This document shows, piece by piece, positions 8,701 to 15,618 of a stretch of DNA of 43,738 nucleotides. Positions within the stretch are counted from its first letter, which is position 1; each line of letters begins with the position of its first letter. The stretch comes from an uncultured Opitutaceae bacterium. Lineage in GTDB: Bacteria > Verrucomicrobiota > Verrucomicrobiia > Opitutales > Opitutaceae. The position numbers and the translations under genes were made by a program. The notes under the pieces were generated by a model. It did no database searches, was not told the DNA's origin, and was given only the letters and a program-made list of their open reading frames with translations. The stretch spans positions 1 through 43,738 of the forward strand of contig CAIYUN010000031.1 of assembly GCA_903929355.1 (NCBI GenBank), given 5' to 3'.

Positions 8701-8746
8701 GATGCGCCGCGGCGACACCCCGGAGGGCGCCGTCGCCGGCAACTGA
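5744..8746 (+). CDS. DUF1592/DUF1587/DUF1588/DUF1585 planctomycete-type cytochrome protein
   Basis: The gene starts at TTG and encodes 1000 residues with a signal peptide (hydrophobic to about 32). A heme-binding PSCyt1-like segment follows: CYDCH at 66-70 and a distal Met in AQVMPPGE (about 109). DUF1587 starts near 147 ([21 protein letters not shown]). Two beta-rich blocks (about 225-370 and 395-530) look like carbohydrate-binding inserts. The DUF1595, DUF1592, DUF1588 and DUF1585 parts follow, with [33 protein letters not shown], a second CxxCH (CAACH, 871-875) in [22 protein letters not shown], and a C-terminal [17 protein letters not shown]. Such proteins pair with DUF1552 in Planctomycetota and Verrucomicrobiota; reaction unknown. 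Two CxxCH sites suggest periplasmic electron transfer. A proline run (PPPPPPP) near 840 marks a linker. Confidence 0.92.
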   Translation: [1000 protein letters not shown]

Positions 8747-8757
8747 GCCGAAGAGGA

Positions 8758-8775
8758 CCAGCCGCTCCAGGCTGG
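8758..8775. other. hairpin after the DUF1592 gene
   Basis: CCAGCC (8758-8763) pairs with GGCTGG (8770-8775) around GCTCCA, 12 bases after the stop codon. No T-run follows, so I do not call it an intrinsic terminator. Confidence 0.3.
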
Positions 8776-8840
8776 AACTGCGACGGCCCCGCCGCATGTG
8801 ATGCCCAAACCCTCCACCCCCTGAGCGCCGACATGTGAAC

Positions 8841-8861
8841 TCTGGCATCTGACCTCTGCCT
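8841..8861. repeat. degenerate TCTGACA heptamer array
   Basis: Three 7-base units, TCTGGCA, TCTGACC and TCTGCCT, stand in tandem 51 bases before the pectate lyase GTG. They are diverged copies of the unit that forms the long array at 28635-28704. Confidence 0.5.
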
Positions 8862-8911
8862 TATATCCCCCCCGCCTTGACCACCTGCCACTCGGCGAAC
8901 AAACTACAACC

Positions 8912-10261
8912 GTGCCCACGCCCACCCCCCGCGTCTCTCCCTGCTTCCCACCGTCGCTCCGCTTCGCCGCCTTTGCGTTCGCGGCCGTATCCTCTTTCGG
9001 TGCGACCACCCCCACCGTACCGCCTCCGCTCCCGGCCTTTCCTACGGCGGAGGGATTTGGGGCATTGGCGACCGGCGGGCGCGGCGGAGAGGTTTACCAT
9101 GTCACCAACCTCGGCGACGCCGGCCCGGGCTCGTTCCGCGACGCCGTCGCCAAGGGTCATCGCACCGTCGTGTTCGACGTCGGCGGTTATGTGGACCTGA
9201 AATCCGCCGTCAGCGTGACGAGCGACCTGACCATCGCGGGCCAGACGGCCCCCGGCGAGGGCATCGCGCTCCGCAACTACGAGGTCTCCTTTTCCGGCTC
9301 GCACAACCTTATCGTGCGCTATGTGCGCTTCCGCCACGGGGTGACGCCAAAGCAGGAAAAAAAATACGCGGTGGGCGCCGGCAGCGCCGAGAATCTGATC
9401 CTCGACCACTGCTCGATCGAGTGGGCCAGCTGGGACGGGGTCGGGATGAGTGCCTCGAAAAACATCACGATGCAGTGGTGCCTGATCGGCGAAAACATCG
9501 ACCTCCAGCGGTTCGGCTGCCTGTGCGAGAGCGATCAGGTGACCTTTGCCCACAACCTCTGGATCGACAACCAGAGCCGCAACCCGAAGGCCAAGGGGAT
9601 CATCCAATACGTCAACAATGTCGTGTACAACTGGGGTGTCACGGGCCTGGTCGGCGGCCACTCGGCGGCGGAGCACAGCCTCGACGTGCTCAACAATTAT
9701 TTCATCCAGGGGCCGGACTCCAGCGCCCATTTCGCGGGCGAGTTCACCGCCACGGACCATGTGTTCCAGTCCGGCAACCTCGTCGCCCTCGGCAAGGGCG
9801 GGACGCTCAACGGCCGGCCCGTGCTGGATGGCGATTTTGGCGGCGGCAAGGACGCGCCCACCTTCGTCGCGCAAGTCTTCAACCACCCCACCGTGCCGGT
9901 GCGGATGGACAGCGCCGCCGCCGCCTGCGACCAGGTGCTCGCCGGCGCGGGCGTCTCGCTGCATCGCGACCGGATCGACCTGCAACTGATCGCGCAGGTG
10001 AAATCCTACGGCAAGACCGGCAAGATCATCCACGACCCGTCCGAGGTCGGCGGCTTCGGCGAAATCCTCGGCGGCACGCCGCCGCCCGGCGCCACCGGCG
10101 ATGGCATCGCCGACGCGTGGAAAATCGCGCACGGCCTCGACCTGAAGGACCCGGCCGTGGCCCGGGGCGACTACAACCACGACGGCTATTCCAACCTGGA
10201 AAAATACGTGAACGAACTGGCCGGGGACTTCCGACCAAAGGCGGGAGGGCTGAAAGACTGA
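8912..10261 (+). CDS. secreted pectate lyase-like right-handed beta-helix protein
   Basis: The only sensible start is GTG 8912; the first 31 residues form a signal peptide ending SSFGA. The chain then reads as a pectate-lyase family beta-helix: FPTAEGFGALATGGRGGEVY, VTNLGDAGPGSFRDAV, VVFDVGGYVDL, LTIAGQTAPGEGIAL, LIVRYVRFRHG, and ILDHCSIEWASWDGVGMSAS, followed by GIIQYVNNVVYNWG and LDVLNNYFIQGP. The C-terminal stretch from about 395 (GDGIADAWKIAHGLDL, then GDYNHDGYSNLEKYVNELAG) is a calcium-type D-rich segment common on verrucomicrobial pectate lyases. The enzyme should cleave polygalacturonan or rhamnogalacturonan by beta-elimination outside the cytoplasm. It ends the plus-strand operon. The last codons and the TGA belong to an octamer repeat array. 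Confidence 0.87.
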   Translation: MPTPTPRVSPCFPPSLRFAAFAFAAVSSFGATTPTVPPPLPAFPTAEGFGALATGGRGGEVYHVTNLGDAGPGSFRDAVAKGHRTVVFDVGGYVDLKSAVSVTSDLTIAGQTAPGEGIALRNYEVSFSGSHNLIVRYVRFRHGVTPKQEKKYAVGAGSAENLILDHCSIEWASWDGVGMSASKNITMQWCLIGENIDLQRFGCLCESDQVTFAHNLWIDNQSRNPKAKGIIQYVNNVVYNWGVTGLVGGHSAAEHSLDVLNNYFIQGPDSSAHFAGEFTATDHVFQSGNLVALGKGGTLNGRPVLDGDFGGGKDAPTFVAQVFNHPTVPVRMDSAAAACDQVLAGAGVSLHRDRIDLQLIAQVKSYGKTGKIIHDPSEVGGFGEILGGTPPPGATGDGIADAWKIAHGLDLKDPAVARGDYNHDGYSNLEKYVNELAGDFRPKAGGLKD

Positions 10262-10271
10262 AGGGCTGAAA
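10248..10271. repeat. octamer array (GGCTGAAA type) covering a stop codon
   Basis: Three 8-base units, GGCTGAAA, GACTGAAG and GGCTGAAA, span the 3' end of the pectate lyase gene; its TGA (10259-10261) lies in the middle unit. Confidence 0.65.
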
Positions 10272-10620
10272 CGGAAGAGGTGGACTCGACCGCGGATCGC
10301 AGGGACGAACGGACTTTCCCGCGGATCATGCTGATGAACGCGGATGAAGCGAAAGCGTATCCGGTTTTGTTCGGATACACCTCAAAATTCCTCTGTATCC
10401 GATTGGATCCGTGTGAACCGTGGTCAAAAACCATGCCCCTCCGTTCCTGCTTACCTGATTTCCAAATTACGTGTATTGCCGGATCAAACCAGAGGTTTTA
10501 CCGAAGGCCGCAAAATCGCGGTGCAACGTCCCGATCCATCGCACCCGGCTTTGCGCTCTTGGCGATCCTGGTGCAAAACCCTTCCGGCTGGCAGGCAGCA
10601 GTGCAAGGCCTCTGCATTTC
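10262..10620. other. intergenic space between convergent genes, no gene called
   Basis: The first half holds the octamer array end and phrases such as GCGGATCATGCTGATGAACG and ATCCGTGTGAACCGTGG, which look like diverged short dispersed repeats. The second half (about 10470-10620) is open on both strands with protein-like composition but no start, ribosome site or family resemblance I can name. No T-tailed hairpin was found for either convergent operon. Confidence 0.5.
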
Positions 10621-13047
10621 TCAAAACCCTGCGGTGACCGGCAGATTGAGGGTCTGCCCAAGGGCAAAGTTGCCCTTGAGGCGGAGATCGCGGGAGGAAC
10701 TTCCCACGATGACCTGGTAGTCACCGGCCTCGGCGACCCAGCCCTTTTTCTCCGGGTCGTAAAACGCGAAGGCGCGCGCGCCGAGAGGAATCGACACGGT
10801 CTGGGTCTCGCCCGGATGGAGGGAGATTTTCTGGAAGCCTTTCAGCTCCTTGTCAGGACGGGGAAGCGAAGGGCTCGCTTGGTGCAGGTAGAGCTGGGCA
10901 ACCTCGGCACCGTCGCGTGAGCCGGAATTGGTCACATCGAACTGGGCCGTGGCGGCGGCGCCGTTCGCGCCGCCGGGGACCACGCGCAGGTTGGAATAAT
11001 TGAAGGTCGTGTAAGACAAACCGTGGCCGAAGGGGAATAACGGCTCGATGCTCTTGGTGTCGAACCAGCGGTAGCCGACGAGCAGGCCCTCCTTGTAGGT
11101 TTCGATGCCGCCCTGGCCGGGATAAGCCTCCGGGCCGCCGGCGACCGCCGGGGTGTCGGCGAGCAGCTTGGGAAAGGTGCAGGGGAGCTTGCCGGAGGGA
11201 TTCACCGCGCCAAAGAGGGTGCGGGCGATGGCGTTGCCGGCCTCGGAGCCGCCATACCAGGAGAGGAGCACCGCAGGGGTCTTCTCCAGCCAGGAACCCA
11301 TCTCCACCGGCGAGCCGGCCACGAGCACCACAATGGTGCGGGGATTGGCGGCGACGACGCGCGCGATCAGGTCGTCCTGGCCGTAGGGCAGCTTCAGGTC
11401 GCGGCGGTCGCTGCCCTCGGTGTCGAACTGCTTGTTCAGGCCGACAAAGACAATCGCGACATCGGCGGCCTTGGCGGCGGCCGCAGCGGCGTCAAGGAGG
11501 GGCGTGCTGGCCGCGCCTGCGGCCGCAGCCGCCACCGTGATGGGGGCGGTGTTGCCGTCCGCCACCGTGGGCGGGGTCACCGTGCCGGCCGCAGGCGCCG
11601 GGACCGGGGCGGCCGGGGCGGCGGCGGCACCGCCGCGGCGACCCCCGCGGCCACCGCCGCGACCACCGGACGTGTAGCCCTGCGTGAAAGTGATGTTCAC
11701 CTTGTCCCCGAGATAGGCCTTCAGGCCATCGAGCGGGGAGGTCTCGTGGAAAGCCTTGATGCCGGAGCTCTGGCCGCCGGAGGCCTGGAGGTGGGTCGCG
11801 TTGTCACCGATGACGGCGATGGACTTGATGGCCGAGGCATCGAGCGGGAGCGCGTTGCCCGTGTTCTTGAGCAGCACCATGGACTCCTCGGCGGCCTGCA
11901 GATCGACGTTTTGGTGCGTGGGCGTGTTGATCGAGCCGGCGGGACGCAGCTCTGGGTTGAGCAGATTGATGGCCAGGAGCACGCGGAGATTGCGACGCAC
12001 CTTGTCGTCGAGCAAGGCCACGGGATAGGTGCCGTCCTGGATTCCGGCGCGAAAGGGCGCGGCGAGGTGGTAGGTGGCGTCGTAATCGAAGGGCTGGCCG
12101 TTGCCGACCTTGGTGCCCATCTCGAGATCGAGGCCGCCGAGGGCGCTGCCCTTGGTGGTGTGCGAGGCGCCCCAGTCGGTCATCACCGCGCCCGTGAAAC
12201 CCCAGTCTCCCTTGAGCACCTGGTTCATGAGGTAGTCGTTCTCCGCGCAGTAGGTGCCGCGAAACTTATTATACGCGGCCATCAACGTGAGCACATGGCC
12301 GTCCTTGACGGTGGCCTCGAAGGCGGGGAGGTAGATTTCGCGGAGGGTGCGCTCGTCCATGAGGACATTGATGCTGCCCCGCTGGGTCTCCTGATTGTTG
12401 GCGGCGTAGTGCTTAACGCAGGACGCGACGCCGGCCGACTGCTCGCCCTGGATGAAACCGACCGCGATGCGGCCAGACAGCCATGGGTCCTCGCCGTAGT
12501 ACTCAAAGGAGCGGCCGTTGAGGGGGGTGCGCTCGATGTTGACCGCCGGTCCGAGCATCATGTCCTTGCCGCGAGCGCGAGCCTCCTGGCCAATGGCCTC
12601 ACCGACCGCATGGGCCACCGCAGGGTTCCAGGTGGCGGCCACCGCAATGCCGCAGGGAAACGCGGTCGAGGCGTCGGTCAGGTCGGTGGCGCGGAGGGCG
12701 TCGGCGAAGCTGTTGCGGTTGATCTCGCTGCGGACACCGTGCGGGCCGTCGGAAGTCCAGTGCTCCGGGATGCCGAAGCGCGGGATGCCGGCGATGCTGA
12801 AGGTGGACTGGCCGTGGATGAGCGAGATTTTCTCCTCGAGGGTAAGCTGCTTGAGCAGGTCCTCGACGCGGGCCTCAAGCGGCTGCGACGGGTCCTTGTA
12901 GAGGGTGGAGGTCGGCGGGGGGGGGGTTGTGGCCGGGGCGGCGTCGGCCGCCTGTGCGCGCAGCCCGGGCAGGGCGGCGAAGAGGGACAGCGCGGCGAAG
13001 GACGCGGCGGCCAGCCTGGCGGGGAGACGGAAGGAGGAGTTTTTCAT
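10621..13047 (-). CDS. GH3 family beta-glucosidase-type glycoside hydrolase, secreted
   Basis: The ATG at 13047 gives an 808-residue protein with a signal peptide (MKNSSFRLPARLAAASFAALSL is trimmed near ALPGLRAQA). The GH3 N-domain runs about 65-370: DGPHGVRSE (100-108), LGPAVNIERTPLNGR (165-179), KHYAANNQETQRG (212-224), and the nucleophile Asp291 in AVMTDWGASH. The C-domain follows (VLLKNTGNALPLD, AVIGDNA, then DTEGSDRRDLKLP) and a fibronectin-III-like tail ends the chain (GAEVAQLYLHQ, ELKGFQKISLHPGE, and a final YQVIVGSSSRDLRL). Beta-glucosidase, xylosidase or arabinofuranosidase activity are all possible. An unusual Gly/Arg then Ala/Pro insert lies at 460-518. The gene follows its paralogue after 28 bases. 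Confidence 0.93.
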   Translation of the reverse strand: MKNSSFRLPARLAAASFAALSLFAALPGLRAQAADAAPATTPPPPTSTLYKDPSQPLEARVEDLLKQLTLEEKISLIHGQSTFSIAGIPRFGIPEHWTSDGPHGVRSEINRNSFADALRATDLTDASTAFPCGIAVAATWNPAVAHAVGEAIGQEARARGKDMMLGPAVNIERTPLNGRSFEYYGEDPWLSGRIAVGFIQGEQSAGVASCVKHYAANNQETQRGSINVLMDERTLREIYLPAFEATVKDGHVLTLMAAYNKFRGTYCAENDYLMNQVLKGDWGFTGAVMTDWGASHTTKGSALGGLDLEMGTKVGNGQPFDYDATYHLAAPFRAGIQDGTYPVALLDDKVRRNLRVLLAINLLNPELRPAGSINTPTHQNVDLQAAEESMVLLKNTGNALPLDASAIKSIAVIGDNATHLQASGGQSSGIKAFHETSPLDGLKAYLGDKVNITFTQGYTSGGRGGGRGGRRGGAAAAPAAPVPAPAAGTVTPPTVADGNTAPITVAAAAAGAASTPLLDAAAAAAKAADVAIVFVGLNKQFDTEGSDRRDLKLPYGQDDLIARVVAANPRTIVVLVAGSPVEMGSWLEKTPAVLLSWYGGSEAGNAIARTLFGAVNPSGKLPCTFPKLLADTPAVAGGPEAYPGQGGIETYKEGLLVGYRWFDTKSIEPLFPFGHGLSYTTFNYSNLRVVPGGANGAAATAQFDVTNSGSRDGAEVAQLYLHQASPSLPRPDKELKGFQKISLHPGETQTVSIPLGARAFAFYDPEKKGWVAEAGDYQVIVGSSSRDLRLKGNFALGQTLNLPVTAGF

Positions 13048-13075
13048 GGAAGAAAATGGGGCGAACCAGCGCGGA

Positions 13076-15442
13076 TCACTTGGGCAAAATGCTCGTCTGG
13101 GCCAAGGAGTAGGCGCCATGGAGACGCAGGTCTCGGGATGAAGCGCCGACGACGATCTGGAAGCTCCCCGCCTCGGCCACCCAGCCCGACTTGGCGGGAT
13201 CATAGTAGGCAAACGAAGTTGGGTTGAGCGGGACGGTGAGGGTCTGGCGTTCGCCGGGTTTGAGATCAACCTTGGCAAAACCCTTCAGCTCCTTTTCAGG
13301 GCGTTCGAGCGCCGGGTGGTCCTGGTGCACATAGACCTGCGCGACCTCGCCGCCCTCGCGCCCGCCCGTGTTGGTCACGTCGAACTGCACAATGACCGCG
13401 CCATCAGCCCCACCGGACACGAGACGAAGATTGGAATATTCAAACTTGGTATACGACAGGCCGAAACCAAAGGGGAACAGCGGCTCGATCTTCTTCGTGT
13501 CATACCAACGGTAGCCGACGAGCAGCTTCTCTGAATAAGTTTCGATGCTCACGGGAATCAGCGGATTGCCGCCGCGACCGCCGCCGCGTTGACCGGGCGC
13601 GCCCGGGGCCGCCGCAGGACGCGCGGGATTGGGCAGTCCCGGATAGGCCTCGGGGCCACCAGCTGCGGCCGGAGTGTCGGCCAACAGCTTGGGAAAGGTG
13701 CAGGGGAGTTTGCCCGACGGGTTCACGTCGCCGAAGAGGACCGAGGCGATGGCGTGGCCCCCCTCCATGCCCGGATACCAGCCGTAGACCAGCGTGCTGG
13801 CCTGTTCGATCCAGGGCATCTCGACTGCGCCGCCGCCAAGGAGGACAACGACGGTCTTGGGATTGGCGGCGAGAACCTGGGCCAGCAGGGCGTCCTGACC
13901 GAAGGGCAGCTTCATGTCCGGTCGGTCCACGCCCTCGGCGTCGAAACGGTCATGCACGAGACCGCCGACATAGATGACGAGGTCGGCGGACTTGGCGGCG
14001 GCGACGGCATCGGCGGCCAGGGTGGCGACGTCAGCGCCGGCGGCGGGCGGTTGCGCCCCGCCGCGGCGACCGCCACCGGCGGGAGCGGCGTAGCCGCGGG
14101 CGTAATTCACCGTGACGGCGGAGCCGACGCGTTCCTTGATGCCGACCAACGGGGTGATCTCAAAGGGAGTCTTGACCGTGGCAGAACCGCCCCCGAGGGC
14201 GAATTTCACCGAAGCGTTGTCGCCGATGACCGCGATGGTCTTGTACTTGGCGGCGTCGAGCGGCAGGAGGCCGGCGCTGTTCTTCAGGAGGACGATGGCC
14301 TCCTCCTCGATGTGGCGCGCGATGGCCTGATGCTCCGGCGTGCTGAGCGGATGGGCCTCGGTGGGCGGAACGACCGGCGGACGGGACGAGGTTTTGTCCA
14401 GCAGGCCGAGCTTGGTCATGACGTAAAGGATGCGGCTCACCTTGTCGTCGAGGGTGGCCATCGGATAGGTGCCGTCCTTGAGCCCGGTGAGATAGGCGGT
14501 GGCCAGATAGTTCTGCGCGCCATCCGGACCGCGGCCCTGCATCTCGATGTCCATACCATTGAAGACGGCTTCCTTCGTGTCGTGCACACCGCCCCAGTCG
14601 GAGACGACCAGGCCTTTGAAGCCCCAGTCGCCTTTGAGCACCTGGTTTAGGAGGTAGTCATTCTCACAGGCGTGCACCCCATTGAGCAAATTGTAGGAGC
14701 CCATCACAGAAAGAACGCCGCCCTCCTGCACGGCGGCCTTGAAGGCGGGAAAATAGATCTCGCGCAAGGTGCGTTCGTCCACCCGGGCGTCCACCGTGTT
14801 GCGCTGGGTCTCCTGGTTGTTGGCCGCGAAATGCTTGGCGGTGCCCGTGATGCCCTCGGCGGCCTGGCCCTTGATGTAACCGACCGCCATGCGCGAGGTG
14901 AGCCAGGGATCTTCGCCCAGATACTCGAAATTGCGCCCGTTCAGCGGCGTGCGCTGGATGTTGAGGCTCGGCCCGAGCATGATGGGCTTGCCACGCCGGA
15001 AGGCCTCCGCCCCGATGACCGAGCCGTATTGGAAGGCCAGCGCGGGATTCCACGTCGCCGCGAGACCGAGATTGTTCGGCAGGGCGGTGGCGGCGTCGTC
15101 CGTGGCACCGGGCATGGATTGAAGGAAACCCGAGCGCACGGCGATTGGACCGTCATCCATCCACAGGGCCGGCAGGCCCAGACGCGGAATGCCGCCGGAG
15201 GTCCAGTTGTCCTTTCCGTGGACCATGGAAATCTTCTCCTCCAGCGTGAGCTGCTTGAGGACGTCGGCGACCCGGGCCTCGACCGGCTGGTGCGGGTCTT
15301 GATAGAGGGTGGAGGTCGGTGGGGCTGCCACGTCGGGGGCGGCGGCTTGCGCGCGCAACGACGAAGGCACAACCAAAAGGGCCACGGAGGCCAAGGCGAC
15401 GGCCAGCACTTTAGTCGCGGTCAGGGGTGAGGAGGTATTCAT
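13076..15442 (-). CDS. GH3 family glycoside hydrolase, secreted (tandem paralogue)
   Basis: The ATG at 15442 yields 788 residues with a signal peptide ending near SLRAQA (31-33). Landmarks match the downstream copy: WMDDGPIAVRSG (94-105), LGPSLNIQRTPLNGR (156-170), KHFAANNQETQRN (203-215) and nucleophile Asp282 in LVVSDWGGVHD. The C-terminal domain and fibronectin-III-like tail are present. Differences from the neighbour are DDGPIAV instead of SDGPHGV near the substrate pocket and a separate Gly/Arg/Pro-rich insert at about 603-627, so specificities probably differ. A shorter GGGRRGGA loop sits at 456-463, where the neighbour has its long insert. The pair looks like a gene duplication with later divergence, transcribed together. 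Confidence 0.93.
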   Translation of the reverse strand: MNTSSPLTATKVLAVALASVALLVVPSSLRAQAAAPDVAAPPTSTLYQDPHQPVEARVADVLKQLTLEEKISMVHGKDNWTSGGIPRLGLPALWMDDGPIAVRSGFLQSMPGATDDAATALPNNLGLAATWNPALAFQYGSVIGAEAFRRGKPIMLGPSLNIQRTPLNGRNFEYLGEDPWLTSRMAVGYIKGQAAEGITGTAKHFAANNQETQRNTVDARVDERTLREIYFPAFKAAVQEGGVLSVMGSYNLLNGVHACENDYLLNQVLKGDWGFKGLVVSDWGGVHDTKEAVFNGMDIEMQGRGPDGAQNYLATAYLTGLKDGTYPMATLDDKVSRILYVMTKLGLLDKTSSRPPVVPPTEAHPLSTPEHQAIARHIEEEAIVLLKNSAGLLPLDAAKYKTIAVIGDNASVKFALGGGSATVKTPFEITPLVGIKERVGSAVTVNYARGYAAPAGGGRRGGAQPPAAGADVATLAADAVAAAKSADLVIYVGGLVHDRFDAEGVDRPDMKLPFGQDALLAQVLAANPKTVVVLLGGGAVEMPWIEQASTLVYGWYPGMEGGHAIASVLFGDVNPSGKLPCTFPKLLADTPAAAGGPEAYPGLPNPARPAAAPGAPGQRGGGRGGNPLIPVSIETYSEKLLVGYRWYDTKKIEPLFPFGFGLSYTKFEYSNLRLVSGGADGAVIVQFDVTNTGGREGGEVAQVYVHQDHPALERPEKELKGFAKVDLKPGERQTLTVPLNPTSFAYYDPAKSGWVAEAGSFQIVVGASSRDLRLHGAYSLAQTSILPK

Positions 15443-15506
15443 GGGGTGATGATTGCAATGAGTAGAGCGGGGAAGGAGGCGGGTTTCAAGACTGGTTATC
15501 AGGAAG

Positions 15507-15558
15507 GTAGGGGCGGCTCTCCGAGCCGTCCGCGGACGCCACGGAGTGGCGTCCCTAC
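15507..15558. repeat. inverted pair of REP-like hairpins (BIME-like)
   Basis: GTAG (15507-15510) heads a hairpin CGGCTC/GAGCCG (15514-15519 with 15523-15528). A second hairpin, GGACGCCAC/GTGGCGTCC (15534-15542 with 15546-15554), ends in CTAC (15555-15558), which is GTAG on the other strand. So two heads face outwards. It lies in the 176-base gap between GH78 and GH3. Confidence 0.75.
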
Positions 15559-15618
15559 CCCAATGACGGTCCGGGGCCAAGGCACGCGACGGGGGCGTCG
15601 CGTACCCATGTGGGCCAC

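Noticed and set aside
10471-10620. Possible small gene in the convergent gap, open on both strands
   Set aside because: No start with a ribosome site and no motif; both strands look equally protein-like, as is common in GC-rich repeats.
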